From the NCBI GenBank assembly GCA_010672825.2, contig JAAHFU020000002.1, forward strand, positions 124,001 through 188,000: a stretch of DNA of 64,000 nt. Reading direction: 5' to 3'. Origin of the DNA: Leptolyngbya sp. SIO1E4. GTDB lineage: Bacteria > Cyanobacteriota > Cyanobacteriia > Phormidesmidales > Phormidesmidaceae. The position numbers were made by a program, and so were the translations under genes. Positions 17,416-27,750 of the stretch are shown in pieces; the first letter of the stretch is position 1, and each line of letters starts with the position of its first letter. Below the pieces are notes generated by a model. It was not told where the DNA came from. It ran no database searches and worked only from the letters and a program-made list of their open reading frames with translations.

Positions 17416-18588
17416 CTACTGCTTAGCCTTATGGAGGGCTTTATCCAAGGCGGTCAGGAGAGTCTCAACTCGATCAGGGTAGCTGTTAGCCCCCATCAAG
17501 CCTATCCGCCAGACCTTGCCTCCCAATTCTCCCAATCCACCGCCAATCTCAATGTTGTGTTCATTGAGCAAAATCCGATTAACAGCCTTAGCATCTACCC
17601 CAGCAGGGACTCTAACTGTTGTTAGGGTAGGCAGGCGATAGTCACGTTCTACATGGCATTCCAAACCTAGGGCTGGCAGCCCTTCCCAGAGAGTTTCAGC
17701 GGTGGATTGGTGACGCTGCCACCGGACTTCTAGCCCTTCTTCGGCTAAAAGTCGAAGGGCTTCACGGAAGGCATAGGTTAAATTGACGGGGGCCGTGTGG
17801 TGGTAGACGCGATCGCTGCCCCAATACTTTTTCAGGAGGCTGGCATCCAAATACCAGTTCGCCACTTTATCCCGGCGGCGTGCTAGTTTTTCAACTGCCC
17901 GTGGCCCCATTGTGAAGGGTGATATGCCTGGTGAACAGCTCAAGCCTTTTTGGCTACAGCTATAGGCTAAATCTATTTTCCATTCATCTAAGAAAATCGG
18001 TACCCCCCCCAGACTCGTTACCGTATCTGCAATGAGCAGACAGTCGAACTCGCGACACAAATCACCAATGCCCTCTAGGGGCTGTCGGGCTCCGGTTGAG
18101 GTTTCTGCATGAACCAGAGCCAATACGGCAGGGCGATGTTCTGCTAGAGCCGTGCGGATGTCGTCAACGCTAAAAACCTGGCCCCAAGGCTTGTGCAAAG
18201 TGCGCACATCCGCTCCGTATCGCCCTGCCATATCCACTAAGCGGTGGCCAAAATAACCCTTAACCCCCACTAGCACGCGATCGCCCGGTTCAACCACATT
18301 GGCAAGGGTTGCTTCCATTGCTGCTGACCCTGTACCGGGGACAGGATAGGTGAATTCGTTATCTGTCTGCCAGGCATAGCGCAGCAATGCCTGCACTTCA
18401 TCCATGATTTGGAGATAAGCCGGATCTAGATGCCCGATAGGTTGGCGGTTCATCGCCACCACCACAGCTGGATCCGCGTTAGACGGCCCAGGCCCCAATA
18501 ACAACCTCTCAGGGACTTCTAAGGGCGAAAGGGTCGTATGGTGGGCTGAGCTGATAGCGGGTAATGCAGTTGAAAGCTTTGAAGTCAT
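17416..18588 (-). CDS. Alanine/serine-glyoxylate aminotransferase (class V)
   Basis: A 390-residue PLP enzyme of class V aminotransferases. Visible motifs are LLLGPGPSNADPAV (31-44), YPVPGTGSAAMEATLANV (81-98), the cofactor aspartate in LIADTVTSLGG (Asp188), the PLP lysine in SQKGLSCSPG (Lys214), and a C-terminal WRIGLMGANSYPDRV. The pattern fits alanine-glyoxylate/serine-glyoxylate aminotransferases. These recycle glyoxylate from photorespiratory 2-phosphoglycolate to glycine in cyanobacteria; the small subunit of soluble hydrogenase, an old label for cyanobacterial homologues, belongs to the same family. It is therefore likely to act in photorespiratory nitrogen cycling. Amino-donor preference is not decided by the sequence. 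ATG opens the frame. Confidence 0.9.
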   Translation of the reverse strand: MTSKLSTALPAISSAHHTTLSPLEVPERLLLGPGPSNADPAVVVAMNRQPIGHLDPAYLQIMDEVQALLRYAWQTDNEFTYPVPGTGSAAMEATLANVVEPGDRVLVGVKGYFGHRLVDMAGRYGADVRTLHKPWGQVFSVDDIRTALAEHRPAVLALVHAETSTGARQPLEGIGDLCREFDCLLIADTVTSLGGVPIFLDEWKIDLAYSCSQKGLSCSPGISPFTMGPRAVEKLARRRDKVANWYLDASLLKKYWGSDRVYHHTAPVNLTYAFREALRLLAEEGLEVRWQRHQSTAETLWEGLPALGLECHVERDYRLPTLTTVRVPAGVDAKAVNRILLNEHNIEIGGGLGELGGKVWRIGLMGANSYPDRVETLLTALDKALHKAKQ

Positions 18589-18725
18589 GGCTTTCCGTTA
18601 ATTTGCGGTGTTCTCTATAATTGCCTATTGTCGGGTGGGAAGGGGCGATTGCCGTCAGAAACCCCGAAAATTTTCTTGGAAAATGCTTGGGAATGTATCT
18701 TGTGAACATCCTAAATTAGAATCCT

Positions 18726-19445
18726 ATGATCCGTTTTGATGAAATTCGGGCTGATCAAGAATATTCCTGCCAGCAAGCGCTTGATCTATATAAGTCTCCT
18801 GCCTGTAAAAGTTTGGTCACTCAAGCTGCGATTGGTCGTCGTCTGCGCTTTCTAGAAATTCCTGCCGTTGCTCCAAAAGATGCTTTTCGCGTCTGTCTCT
18901 GCGAAGATGACTATCCTGGCTGGCTAGCTGTGACAGCGATGCATCAACTTGCAGTTGCCCCCCAGCGATATCGTCCCCCAACACCGACAGTATCAGGGAT
19001 ACAAACGTGTATCCCTGATGTGATTCGCTTTACCCATAGGGCTATGGCGCATCCCAACACCTACTTATGGGGAGGAACCATTGGCCCCAATTACGATTGT
19101 TCAGGACTCATGCAAGCAGCATTTGCATCAACAGGGGTGATGCTGCCACGAGATTCTTACCAGCAAGAAGCCTTTGCAGACCCGGTTAAAATTCCTCACT
19201 TGCACTCAGGGGATCTCCTCTTTTTTGGCACGGGCGATCGCACGACCCATGTAGCGCTTTACCTTGGAGACGGTCAATATATCCACAGTTCAGGTCAAGC
19301 GCAGGGACGTAACGGCATTGGCCTCGACTCTATTACTGATTTGAGCGATCCGATCAGTCGTACTTACTATGAGCAATTGCGAGGCGCTGGGCGAGTGATT
19401 CAAAGCTATTACCCAACTGGCAGTCCAATCCTGTGCCGCGAGTAA
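18726..19445 (+). CDS. NlpC/P60 peptidoglycan endopeptidase
   Basis: A 239-residue protein with an N-terminal SH3-like domain (about 1-85) and a C-terminal NlpC/P60 domain (about 95-239). The catalytic triad is visible: Cys125 in PNYDCSGLMQ, His175 in THVALYLGDG and His187 in YIHSSG. The upstream YLWGG motif is typical. It resembles the structurally solved cyanobacterial gamma-D-glutamyl-L-diamino-acid endopeptidases, which cleave stem peptides during wall recycling. No signal peptide is seen, which fits those cytoplasmic relatives. ATG at 18726. It stands alone, divergent from the aminotransferase gene, with a 137-bp intergenic region. Confidence 0.9.
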   Translation: MIRFDEIRADQEYSCQQALDLYKSPACKSLVTQAAIGRRLRFLEIPAVAPKDAFRVCLCEDDYPGWLAVTAMHQLAVAPQRYRPPTPTVSGIQTCIPDVIRFTHRAMAHPNTYLWGGTIGPNYDCSGLMQAAFASTGVMLPRDSYQQEAFADPVKIPHLHSGDLLFFGTGDRTTHVALYLGDGQYIHSSGQAQGRNGIGLDSITDLSDPISRTYYEQLRGAGRVIQSYYPTGSPILCRE

Positions 19446-19558
19446 TCGATAGGTTTGCCGTTTTCTTTGTTAGGATCTCTCCTCAGCCAAGCGTCACCCG
19501 TGTGGGATATTGAGAAATTAACGCGATCGTGTAGTGTCTGGGGAAAACCCCCCTCAAT

Positions 19559-20557
19559 ATGTCGATTAAGTCTCTCGTCAACCGCTGTAAACCCTATATT
19601 CGTTGGGTCATCCTGGCATTGACGCTAGGCTTTTTGATACACAGCCTGCGTCAAAATTGGCAACAAGTAATGACTCTGCGTTTAACGGGACAGGGAATAG
19701 CCTGCCTAGTAATTGCTACCGGAGTTACGTTACTCGCCCACATTTGGTCAGGTTGGGTGTGGTATTGGGTGATGCGGTTGCTCGATGCCCCGGTTGCCCC
19801 TGTCTGGACTGTCATTGTTTACTTGCAAACCAATCTGGCAAAATACTTGCCAGGCAACGTGTGGCACTTTTTAGGACGGATTCAGGCCTTAAAAACCCAA
19901 GGAATTTCAACGGAAGTTTCAGTCACAGGCGTTGTTCTAGAACCCTTACTCATGGCGGCAGCGGCCTTGGCTGTGGTGGTAGTGAGTCAACCCTCCTCCA
20001 TCTTGCAATCAGGCATTCTACTGGGGGTGTTGATTGGGGTTCATCCGCGAGTGCTCAATCCCATTCTCAAACGCCTCACGGCAGCAAAACTCAAGCAATC
20101 TCGCTTATCAACTCAGCCTTCTCACTTGGGGCTTCGGTCTTATCCGCTCAAGCCTTTATTAGGCGAGGTTGGGTTTGTTTTGATTCGTGGAATGGGGTTC
20201 TTGTTAGCGTTTATTGCTTTGGAGACTGTGCCTGCGCAAGATAGCTGGCTGATTATTGGTAACTTTGGCTTGGCCTGGTTGTTAGGGTTAGTTATCCCAG
20301 GGGCTCCAGGAGGGCTCGGGGTCTTTGAGGCAACGGCTTTAGCCCTGTTGACGCCAAAGTTTTCGACAGCGGCAGTGCTGGGAACCGTTGCGCTGTATCG
20401 ATTGATTAGCACACTCTCAGAAGCGCTTGGGGCAGGCTTAGCCGCTATTGATAATAAGTGGAACAATCAGATCTTATTGGTACCCCAGATGTCTCAAGAT
20501 CAGGTTAATGCCGCCTTAGAGGCCAATCCTGCTGACGGAAGATCAGGGGGTTCCTGA
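19559..20557 (+). CDS. Flippase-like LPG-synthase-TM-region (UPF0104) protein
   Basis: A 332-residue integral membrane protein. About eight hydrophobic segments are visible, including IRWVILALTLGFLIHSL, GIACLVIATGVTLLAHIWSGWVWYW, VVLEPLLMAAAALAVVVV and LLGLVIPGAPGGLGVFEATALALL. The short QTNLAKYLPGNVWHFLGRI segment and the PGAPGGLGVFEA motif are hallmarks of the lysylphosphatidylglycerol synthase transmembrane (AglD/YbhN) family. It lacks the aminoacyl-transfer domain of MprF, so it is not itself a lysyl-PG synthase. A role in moving or supplying polyprenyl-linked sugars is inference from the adjacent glycosyltransferase, whose start is 73 nt downstream. ATG at 19559. Confidence 0.85.
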   Translation: MSIKSLVNRCKPYIRWVILALTLGFLIHSLRQNWQQVMTLRLTGQGIACLVIATGVTLLAHIWSGWVWYWVMRLLDAPVAPVWTVIVYLQTNLAKYLPGNVWHFLGRIQALKTQGISTEVSVTGVVLEPLLMAAAALAVVVVSQPSSILQSGILLGVLIGVHPRVLNPILKRLTAAKLKQSRLSTQPSHLGLRSYPLKPLLGEVGFVLIRGMGFLLAFIALETVPAQDSWLIIGNFGLAWLLGLVIPGAPGGLGVFEATALALLTPKFSTAAVLGTVALYRLISTLSEALGAGLAAIDNKWNNQILLVPQMSQDQVNAALEANPADGRSGGS

Positions 20558-20629
20558 GCCTATATTTTTCTGAGTATGGTTTTTCCAAACTATTGATTTT
20601 GGTATGTGCTGTTTTCCCGAGTGATCGCT

Positions 20630-21625
20630 ATGACCTCTTTAGCTGACCCCATCTCTCTGACAAGCTCAACGGCTCAGAATCTGCTGGATCTGTCTTTAGT
20701 TATCCCTGTATACAACGAGGATGAGAGCATTCCAACGCTGTTGGCTGTGGTTTCAGAGGCTGTGAAAACCCTGGATCTCAGCTATGAGATCATCTGCATT
20801 GATGATGGATCGACGGATAGGTCAGCTGAATTTTTGAGGGAATTTGCATCCAAACGCCAAGATTTAACGGTTTTACTGCTGCGTCGTAACTATGGGCAAA
20901 CAGCAGCAATGGCTGCTGGGTTCGATCATGCCAGAGGTAAGGTCATCATTACATTGGATGGCGATTTACAGAATGACCCTGCAGATATTCCAAAACTCCT
21001 GAATAAGTTAGAGGAAGGCTATGACTTGGTCAGTGGTTGGCGCAAACATCGCCAAGATAACCAGATAACACGATTGCTGCCTTCAAAATTAGCCAATTGG
21101 TTGATTGGCCGAGTAACTGGGGTCACCCTTCATGACTATGGTTGCTCTCTCAAGGCTTATCGCACTGAAGTTGTGCGGGATATGAACCTCTACGGCGAAC
21201 TGCATCGATTCTTACCCGTTTTAGCCTTTATTGAGGGAGCCCGCATTACCGAATTGCCAGTTAATCATCATGCTCGTCAGTTTGGTAAGAGCAAATATGG
21301 CTTAGGACGAACCTTCAGAGTCGTGATGGATCTTATGACGGTCTACTTTATGAAGCGTTTTCTGACCAAGCCTATGCACGTATTTGGGCTTTTAGGGCTG
21401 CTGTCTACGATTGCCGGACTCGCCGTTGGCCTATATCTAACGATTCTTAAGTTCTGGACAGGGCAAGACATTGGCGATCGCCCACTACTCATTTTGGCAA
21501 TTGTTCTTTTCTTGACAGGGATGCAGCTTTTCAGCTTTGGCTTACTGGCAGAGCTATTAATGAGGACATATCACGAATCTCAAAAGCGCCCCATCTATAG
21601 GATTCGAGAAGTTCTAAGGCCTTAG
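20630..21625 (+). CDS. Polyprenyl-phosphate-type family 2 glycosyltransferase
   Basis: A 331-residue DPM1/GtrB-like enzyme. The GT-A domain has LVIPVYNEDESIPTLL (23-38), CIDDGSTDRSAEFL (56-69), the NYGQTAAMAAGFDHARG motif and the DxD metal motif in TLDGDLQNDP (Asp110, Asp112). Further on is VSGWRKHRQD, typical of polyprenyl-phosphate hexose transferases. Two C-terminal membrane segments (about 240-262 and 280-302) anchor it. Relatives move glucose, mannose or aminoarabinose from nucleotide sugars to undecaprenyl or dolichyl phosphate; the exact sugar is unknown. I start at ATG 20630 because the longer frame opens with GTG at 20606 and adds a non-conserved leader. It pairs with the flippase-like gene upstream. 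Confidence 0.88.
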   Translation: MTSLADPISLTSSTAQNLLDLSLVIPVYNEDESIPTLLAVVSEAVKTLDLSYEIICIDDGSTDRSAEFLREFASKRQDLTVLLLRRNYGQTAAMAAGFDHARGKVIITLDGDLQNDPADIPKLLNKLEEGYDLVSGWRKHRQDNQITRLLPSKLANWLIGRVTGVTLHDYGCSLKAYRTEVVRDMNLYGELHRFLPVLAFIEGARITELPVNHHARQFGKSKYGLGRTFRVVMDLMTVYFMKRFLTKPMHVFGLLGLLSTIAGLAVGLYLTILKFWTGQDIGDRPLLILAIVLFLTGMQLFSFGLLAELLMRTYHESQKRPIYRIREVLRP

Positions 21626-21659
21626 AGTGAGTATTTACTTGCATTTTTGCAAATAATTG

Positions 21660-21688
21660 TTTACATTACTCTCGTGGCCATTAATAAT
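21660..21688 (+). promoter_or_regulatory. psbA promoter
   Basis: TTTACA (21660-21665) and AATAAT (21683-21688) are 17 bp apart, as in sigma-70-type psbA promoters. A ribosome site AGGA (21724-21727) sits 10 nt before the psbA ATG. The long, AT-rich leader fits a light-regulated gene. Confidence 0.5.
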
Positions 21689-21737
21689 CTCTTTGGTCAT
21701 TTTTGATACATAACCTATCAACTAGGAATCATTCATC

Positions 21738-22799
21738 ATGACGACTACACTACAGCGGCGCGAAAGCGCCACCCTGTGGGAGCAGTTTTGTCAGTGGGTG
21801 ACCAGCACCGAGAACCGCCTCTACATCGGCTGGTTCGGCGTGCTAATGATCCCCACCCTGCTGGCAGCCACTGCTTGCTACGTGATTGCTTTCGTAGCAG
21901 CTCCCCCCGTCGACATCGACGGCATCCGTGAGCCCGTTGCAGGCTCCTTGATGTACGGCAACAACATCATCTCCGGTGCTGTTGTGCCGTCCTCCAACGC
22001 CATTGGTCTGCACTTCTACCCCATCTGGGAAGCCGCTTCCCTCGATGAGTGGTTGTACAACGGTGGTCCTTATCAGTTCGTGATCTTCCACTTCCTGGTT
22101 GGCGTCTTCTGCTACATGGGTCGTGAGTGGGAACTCTCCTACCGTCTTGGCATGCGTCCTTGGATCTGTGTCGCATACTCCGCCCCCGTGGCAGCAGCTT
22201 CTGCTGTGTTCTTGATCTACCCCTTGGGTCAGGGTTCCTTCTCTGACGGCATGCCGCTGGGCATCTCCGGCACCTTCAACTTCATGCTGGTGTTCCAGGC
22301 AGAGCACAACATTCTGATGCACCCCTTCCACATGATGGGTGTAGCAGCAGTGTTCGGCGGTTCCTTGTTCTCCGCCATGCACGGTTCTTTGGTGACCTCC
22401 TCCTTGGTGCGTGAGACCACCGAGAACGAGTCTCAGAACTACGGCTACAAGTTTGGTCAAGAGGAAGAGACCTACAACATCGTGGCAGCTCACGGCTACT
22501 TTGGTCGCCTGATCTTCCAATATGCGTCCTTCAACAACAGCCGTTCCTTGCACTTCTTCTTGGGTGCATGGCCTGTAATCGGCATCTGGTTCACCGCTCT
22601 GGGCATCAGCACCATGGCGTTCAACCTGAATGGGTTTAACTTCAACCAGTCCGTCCTGGATTCTCAGGGTCGTGTGATTGGCACCTGGGCTGACGTGATC
22701 AACCGCGCCAACCTGGGGATGGAAGTGATGCATGAGCGTAATGCTCACAACTTCCCGCTCGACCTGGCTGCTGCTGAGGCTCCCGAAATCATCGGCTAG
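21738..22799 (+). CDS. psbA: Photosystem II D1 protein, high-light (Glu130) type
   Basis: A 353-residue D1 subunit, the reaction-centre protein that binds the Mn4CaO5 cluster, P680 chlorophylls, pheophytin and QB. All functional residues are in place: Tyr161, Asp170, His190, His198, His215, Ser264, His332, Glu333, His337, Asp342 and Ala344 (mature C-terminus). Residue 130 is Glu (MGREWELS), the form found in high-light D1:2/PsbA3-type copies; Gln130 marks the low-light form. It is not a rogue or ChlF-type D1. The C-terminal extension after Ala344 is nine residues, shorter than the 16 usual in cyanobacteria. It has its own promoter and terminator. Other psbA copies probably lie elsewhere in the genome. 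Confidence in identity is very high. Confidence 0.99.
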   Translation: MTTTLQRRESATLWEQFCQWVTSTENRLYIGWFGVLMIPTLLAATACYVIAFVAAPPVDIDGIREPVAGSLMYGNNIISGAVVPSSNAIGLHFYPIWEAASLDEWLYNGGPYQFVIFHFLVGVFCYMGREWELSYRLGMRPWICVAYSAPVAAASAVFLIYPLGQGSFSDGMPLGISGTFNFMLVFQAEHNILMHPFHMMGVAAVFGGSLFSAMHGSLVTSSLVRETTENESQNYGYKFGQEEETYNIVAAHGYFGRLIFQYASFNNSRSLHFFLGAWPVIGIWFTALGISTMAFNLNGFNFNQSVLDSQGRVIGTWADVINRANLGMEVMHERNAHNFPLDLAAAEAPEIIG

Positions 22800-22829
22800 T
22801 CCTAGCATCCAGCTAGTTTGACAAAGAGA

Positions 22830-22856
22830 GCGCCCCTGCACAGGGGCGCTTTTTAT
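22830..22856 (+). terminator. psbA intrinsic terminator
   Basis: GCGCCCC (22830-22836) pairs with GGGGCGC (22843-22849) and is followed by TTTTTATG. This is a strong GC hairpin with a U-tract, 31 nt after the psbA stop. Confidence 0.9.
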
Positions 22857-23311
22857 GTTTTCCTTGTTGATCACAAATCCAAGAAAAGCGCTCACCATAA
22901 ATGAGCCTCTTCTCTTGAAGCAGCACTTTGCTTTGCTTGCCTGGGGTCTTTTCTTACGTCACCCTTAGGCAAGGCGGTCACTCCTGTTTATGCTGAGCTC
23001 ATAGAACAAGTCCTTAAAGGTAGCTGAGTCTATTTACTATTTGTACGCTTTTGTACGCTGACCCTTTTGATGAAGATGCCGAGTGTTGTTCTGATACTCA
23101 GCACAGAATCAGACTGGTGGCTGTTATAGATCTGAAAAGAGATAACCCCTCAACAGGGCAATTCTCTAATACGCATAAGAAATACGCATAAGACAGGATT
23201 CTCTACATGGACAAGAAATAAAGTGATTGACATTTCTAGAGAGATTTCGATACAATCAGAGCTTGTGACATCAAAAGAATATCAACCTGAAGCTAATCTC
23301 TTAACGTCCAT
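22857..23311. other. Leader of the str operon
   Basis: This 0.45-kb gap between psbA and rpsL holds no gene. A short direct repeat TTTGTACGCT occurs twice near 23040-23060. The rpsL promoter is at 23227-23256. I see no conserved ribosomal-protein binding element. Confidence 0.5.
23227..23256 (+). promoter_or_regulatory. str operon promoter
   Basis: A consensus -35 box TTGACA (23227-23232) and a -10 box TACAAT (23251-23256) are separated by 18 bp, 56 nt before the rpsL ATG. This is the best sigma-70-type promoter in the window and would drive rpsL to at least tufA. Confidence 0.8.
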
Positions 23312-23686
23312 ATGCCAACTATTCAGCAGTTAGTTCGAAGCGAGCGCGCAAAACTGACAGACAAGACAAAGTCTCCTGCGCTTAAAAGTTGCCCTCAGCG
23401 GCGAGGCGTCTGCACTCGCGTTTATACCACCACTCCTAAGAAGCCCAACTCTGCTTTGCGTAAAGTAGCTAGAGTTCGCCTCACTTCAGGTTTTGAGGTC
23501 ACTGCTTATATCCCTGGCATTGGTCACAACCTTCAAGAGCACTCTGTTGTCATGATTCGAGGTGGCCGGGTCAAAGATTTACCGGGGGTGCGCTATCACA
23601 TTATTCGCGGCACCCTTGACACAGCAGGTGTTAAGGATCGTAAGCAAGGTCGCTCTAAGTATGGGGCGAAGCGCCCTAAAGGGTAG
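23312..23686 (+). CDS. rpsL: 30S ribosomal protein S12
   Basis: 124 residues. S12 is the decoding-site protein of the small subunit. The invariant [61 protein letters not shown] core is intact, with Lys at the two positions (KPNS and VKDLPG segments) where streptomycin-resistance mutations fall, so wild-type sensitivity is expected. It is the first gene of the str operon, with its own promoter upstream and a 147-nt gap to rpsG. Confidence 0.99.
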   Translation: MPTIQQLVRSERAKLTDKTKSPALKSCPQRRGVCTRVYTTTPKKPNSALRKVARVRLTSGFEVTAYIPGIGHNLQEHSVVMIRGGRVKDLPGVRYHIIRGTLDTAGVKDRKQGRSKYGAKRPKG

Positions 23687-23833
23687 GCCATCTGTATCTG
23701 CTGAAACGCTTCAGACTCTGATTCTGACGAGTAAATCTTGAGCATTCACGCATTACCTTGCCTCCCAGTTTGATGAGTACTTCACGGGTACCGACCCCTA
23801 TCTAAAAAGTCAAAGAGCACTCGAAGGATTTTT

Positions 23834-24304
23834 ATGTCTCGTCGTACTTCCGCACAAAAGCGCCCTGTTCCACCAGATTCGGTTTATAACAGTCGTCTGG
23901 TTAGCATGATTATTCGCCGTATTATGTTGGACGGCAAGAAATCTCTTGCCAATAATATTGTTTACGGCGCATTTAAGATTGTTCAAGAGCGTACAGGCGG
24001 TGACCCTTTAGAACTGTTTGAGCAAGCTGTTCGGAATGTCACACCTTTAGTAGAGGTTAAAGCTCGTAGAGTGGGAGGGGCGACTTATCAGGTGCCTATG
24101 GAAGTAAGGCAAGATCGAGGGACTGCACTCGCACTGCGCTGGATTGCTCAGTTTGCTCGGAGCCGTAATGGCAAGTCAATGGCGATGAAATTGGCTAACG
24201 AATTAATGGACGCGGCGAATGAGACTGGGAGCGCTGTCCGAAAGCGTGAAGAAACTCATCGTATGGCAGAAGCGAATAAGGCCTTTGCCCACTACCGTTA
24301 CTAG
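23834..24304 (+). CDS. rpsG: 30S ribosomal protein S7
   Basis: 156 residues. S7 is the primary assembly protein of the 30S head. Recognisable stretches are [65 protein letters not shown] and the C-terminal [13 protein letters not shown]. Length equals the bacterial norm. A Shine-Dalgarno AAGGA at 23824-23828 precedes ATG 23834. It is the second gene in the str operon; S7 is the classic autogenous repressor of this operon in enteric bacteria, which is not demonstrated for cyanobacteria. Confidence 0.99.
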   Translation: MSRRTSAQKRPVPPDSVYNSRLVSMIIRRIMLDGKKSLANNIVYGAFKIVQERTGGDPLELFEQAVRNVTPLVEVKARRVGGATYQVPMEVRQDRGTALALRWIAQFARSRNGKSMAMKLANELMDAANETGSAVRKREETHRMAEANKAFAHYRY

Positions 24305-24390
24305 CTTTAAAGCTAGGCGCTGCTATTGTTCAAAGACGTTTAAAATCTCTACGCGATAGACTAAGCAATAGCTTGTCTGGAAACGTCGTT

Positions 24391-24404
24391 AGGAGGTCGC
24401 TGTG
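24391..24404 (+). promoter_or_regulatory. Ribosome binding site deciding the fusA GTG start
   Basis: AGGAGG at 24391-24396 lies 5 nt before GTG 24402-24404. It is the best Shine-Dalgarno sequence in the window and supports the non-ATG start of fusA. Confidence 0.85.
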
Positions 24405-26477
24405 GTACGTACAATTCCGCTAGACCATGTCAGGAATATCGGCATTGCCGCTCACATTGACGCTGGCAAAACGACGACGACTGAGCGGATTCTTTTTTAT
24501 TCTGGTGTGGTTCATAAGATCGGCGAAGTTCATGATGGAACCGCTGTGACAGATTGGATGGCTCAGGAAAGGGAGCGGGGCATCACTATCACGGCTGCCG
24601 CAATTAGCACCAACTGGCGTGACCATCGAATCAATATCATCGATACACCAGGGCATGTGGACTTCACGATTGAGGTGGAGCGCTCCATGCGGGTTTTGGA
24701 TGGCGTGATCGCAGTCTTTTCGGCTGTTGAAGGAGTTCAACCACAATCTGAAACGGTTTGGCGTCAGGCTGATCGTTATCAGGTTCCCCGTATTGCCTTC
24801 ATCAATAAGATGGATCGCACTGGAGCTAACTTTCTCAAGGTTCATGAGCAGATTTGTGATCGTTTGCGGGCTCCTGCCATCCCTATCCAGCTACCCATTG
24901 GTGCTGAGGACAAATTCCGAGGCATTGTTGACTTGGTTAGGATGAAAGCCTTCATCTATAACGATGATCTCGGGATGGATATTGAGGAGACTGCGATTCC
25001 TGAGGAGGTTTTGGAAGTTTCCCAAGCCTATCGTCTCAAGCTTTTGGAAGCGATCGCAGAAACCGACGATATTTTCATGGAGAAATATCTTGAAGCAGAG
25101 GAGCTAACAGAAGAAGAAATTGTCACTGCGATCCGCAAAGGTGTGATTGCAGGATCCCTTGTCCCCATGCTGTGTGGCTCTGCTTTCAAAAATAAGGGTG
25201 TCCAGCTATTGCTAGATGGAGTCGTTGACTACTTGCCAGCCCCTGTGGAGGTTCCTCCTATTAAAGGGCTGCTGTCGAATGGTAGTGAAGCTACGCGGCA
25301 CGCGGATGATGATGAGCCGTTTGCAGCGCTAGCCTTCAAGATTATGGCGGATCCCTATGGGCGGTTAACGTTCATTAGGATTTACTCAGGGGTTCTCAAG
25401 CAGGGAAGTTATGTTCTGAATGCAACAAAGGATAAGAAGGAGCGCATCTCAAGGCTGATTATTCTTAAAGCGGATGAGCGTATCGAAGTCAATGAGTTGC
25501 ATGCGGGTGATCTAGGGGCTGTTTTAGGGCTCAAGGGAACCTTTACTGGAGATACCATTTGTGACTTAGAACATCCGATCATTCTGGAGTCTCTCTACAT
25601 TCCGGAACCAGTGATTTCAGTGGCGGTTGAGCCGAAGACTAAGCAAGATATGGAGAAGCTATCCAAGGCGCTCCAGTCTTTGTCAGAAGAGGATCCGACC
25701 TTCAGGGTAAGTACTGATCCAGAAACAAATCAGACTGTGATCGCAGGGATGGGCGAGCTGCATCTGGACATTTTGGTGGATCGGATGCTGCGTGAGTTCA
25801 AAGTTGAGGCCAATATTGGTGCACCTCAGGTTGCTTATCGTGAAACTATCCGTAAATCCTCCAGGGTAGAAGGGAAGTTTGTGCGTCAGAGTGGTGGTAA
25901 GGGGCAATATGGTCACGTTGTGATTGAGGTTGAACCGGGTGAACCAGGCACTGGCTTCGAGTTTGTTTCTAAGATTGTGGGGGGGGCAATTCCGAAAGAA
26001 TTTGTTTCTCCTGCAGAACAGGGCATGAAAGAAGCTTGTGAATCTGGTATCCTAGCTGGGTATCCCGTGATCGACCTTAAGGTTACTCTGGTAGACGGTT
26101 CTTACCACGATGTAGACTCCTCAGAGATGGCATTCAAGATCGCTGGATCTATGGCCATGAAGGAGGGGGTTATGAAATCTTCTCCCGTGCTACTCGAACC
26201 TATGATGAAGGTTGAGGTCGAATCTCCTGAAGATTTTCTAGGAGATGTTATGGGTGACCTCAACTCTCGCCGTGGTCATATTGAGGGTATGGGGTCTGAA
26301 GACGGCATCGCTAAAGTGACTTGTAAAGTTTCTTTAGCTGAGATGTTTGGTTATGCCACTGATATCCGCTCCAAAACGCAGGGTCGTGGCATTTTTTCGA
26401 TGGAGTTTAGTCACTATGAAGAGGTTCCTCGGAGTGTGGCTGAAACCATCATCGCTAAAAACAGTGGGAACGCGTAG
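24402..26477 (+). CDS. fusA: Elongation factor G
   Basis: 691 residues. This GTPase drives translocation of tRNAs and mRNA. Domain I has the G1 motif [15 protein letters not shown], the switch-I segment [13 protein letters not shown]3 DTPGHVDFT and G4 NKMD. Domains II to V follow, including [16 protein letters not shown] and the domain V end [17 protein letters not shown] strong Shine-Dalgarno AGGAGG (24391-24396) and GTG at 24402-24404 set the start. It is the third gene in the str operon, 25 nt before tufA. Confidence 0.99.
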   Translation: MVRTIPLDHVRNIGIAAHIDAGKTTTTERILFYSGVVHKIGEVHDGTAVTDWMAQERERGITITAAAISTNWRDHRINIIDTPGHVDFTIEVERSMRVLDGVIAVFSAVEGVQPQSETVWRQADRYQVPRIAFINKMDRTGANFLKVHEQICDRLRAPAIPIQLPIGAEDKFRGIVDLVRMKAFIYNDDLGMDIEETAIPEEVLEVSQAYRLKLLEAIAETDDIFMEKYLEAEELTEEEIVTAIRKGVIAGSLVPMLCGSAFKNKGVQLLLDGVVDYLPAPVEVPPIKGLLSNGSEATRHADDDEPFAALAFKIMADPYGRLTFIRIYSGVLKQGSYVLNATKDKKERISRLIILKADERIEVNELHAGDLGAVLGLKGTFTGDTICDLEHPIILESLYIPEPVISVAVEPKTKQDMEKLSKALQSLSEEDPTFRVSTDPETNQTVIAGMGELHLDILVDRMLREFKVEANIGAPQVAYRETIRKSSRVEGKFVRQSGGKGQYGHVVIEVEPGEPGTGFEFVSKIVGGAIPKEFVSPAEQGMKEACESGILAGYPVIDLKVTLVDGSYHDVDSSEMAFKIAGSMAMKEGVMKSSPVLLEPMMKVEVESPEDFLGDVMGDLNSRRGHIEGMGSEDGIAKVTCKVSLAEMFGYATDIRSKTQGRGIFSMEFSHYEEVPRSVAETIIAKNSGNA

Positions 26478-26502
26478 GTTTAGTTAGGGACACGTAACGT
26501 AA

Positions 26503-27732
26503 ATGGCACGAGAGAAGTTTGAAAGAACCAAGCCTCACGTCAACATTGGCACTATTGGTCACGTTGACCATGGCAAGACGACGTTGACTGCTGCAATCAC
26601 CATGACCCTTGCTGCAGCAGGTGGCGCTAAAGCTCGTAATTACGAGGATATTGACGCTGCCCCTGAAGAGAAGGCTCGTGGAATTACTATCAACACTGCT
26701 CACGTAGAGTACGAGACAGACAATCGTCATTACGCTCACGTTGACTGTCCTGGGCACGCAGATTATGTGAAAAACATGATTACGGGCGCTGCTCAGATGG
26801 ATGGTGCCATTTTGGTTTGTTCTGCGGCAGATGGTCCTATGCCTCAAACCCGGGAGCATATCTTGCTAGCCAGGCAAGTCGGTGTGCCTGCCCTAGTTGT
26901 GTTCTTGAATAAGCAGGATCAAGTAGACGACGAAGAGTTGTTAGAGCTTGTTGAGCTTGAGGTTCGTGAGCTACTTAGCGACTATGAGTTTCCTGGGGAC
27001 GATATTCCCATTGTGGTAGGTTCTGCGCTGAAGGCTGTTGAAGCCCTAACGGCAAACTCAAAGATCTCCCGTGGGGATGATGAGTGGGTTGATAAGGTTC
27101 TCAACCTTATGGATGAGGTAGATGCTTATATTCCTACTCCTGAACGTGATGTCGACAAGCCTTTCTTAATGGCAGTCGAGGACGTTTTCTCCATCACTGG
27201 TCGTGGAACCGTCGCAACTGGTCGTATTGAACGGGGTATCGTTAAGGTCGGTGAAACCATTGAAATTGTGGGCATCAGAGAAACTCGTAGCACTACTGTG
27301 ACGGGTGTTGAGATGTTCCAAAAGACTCTGGATGAAGGCCAAGCAGGTGACAACGTTGGTGTCCTTCTCCGGGGTGTTCAAAAGGACGACATTGAGCGTG
27401 GCATGGTTTTGGTTAAGCCCGGTTCAATTACGCCTCATACGACTTTTGAAGGTGAGGTTTACATTCTGAAGAAAGAAGAAGGTGGTCGTCATACGCCCTT
27501 CTTTGCAGGGTATAAGCCTCAATTCTATATTCGTACTACTGATGTGACCGGAGAGATTGCAGAATACACTGCAGACGACGGAAGCAAGGTAGAAATGGTC
27601 ATGCCTGGTGACCGTATCAAGATGACGGTTAAGCTGATCAATCCAGTAGCGATTGAGAATGGCATGCGTTTTGCAATTCGTGAAGGGGGACGTACTGTTG
27701 GTGCAGGCGTTGTCTCTAAGATCGTTGAATAA
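26503..27732 (+). CDS. tuf: Elongation factor Tu
   Basis: 409 residues, as in other cyanobacteria and plastids (the enterobacterial protein is 394). It delivers aminoacyl-tRNA to the ribosome. Motifs are [14 protein letters not shown], the effector region [26 protein letters not shown] and [16 protein letters not shown], with the cyanobacterial/plastid-type insertion near [18 protein letters not shown]. The C-terminal domain ends in [15 protein letters not shown]. It lies 25 nt after fusA and is followed by a hairpin that may limit read-through into rpsJ. Confidence 0.99.
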   Translation: MAREKFERTKPHVNIGTIGHVDHGKTTLTAAITMTLAAAGGAKARNYEDIDAAPEEKARGITINTAHVEYETDNRHYAHVDCPGHADYVKNMITGAAQMDGAILVCSAADGPMPQTREHILLARQVGVPALVVFLNKQDQVDDEELLELVELEVRELLSDYEFPGDDIPIVVGSALKAVEALTANSKISRGDDEWVDKVLNLMDEVDAYIPTPERDVDKPFLMAVEDVFSITGRGTVATGRIERGIVKVGETIEIVGIRETRSTTVTGVEMFQKTLDEGQAGDNVGVLLRGVQKDDIERGMVLVKPGSITPHTTFEGEVYILKKEEGGRHTPFFAGYKPQFYIRTTDVTGEIAEYTADDGSKVEMVMPGDRIKMTVKLINPVAIENGMRFAIREGGRTVGAGVVSKIVE

Positions 27733-27750
27733 ATCTTGAATCTAACTTCC

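Noticed and set aside
21843-22898. Long open frame antisense to psbA
   Set aside because: It is a shadow of the strongly biased codon use of psbA. The protein is His/Val-rich without family features, and psbA on the plus strand is certain.
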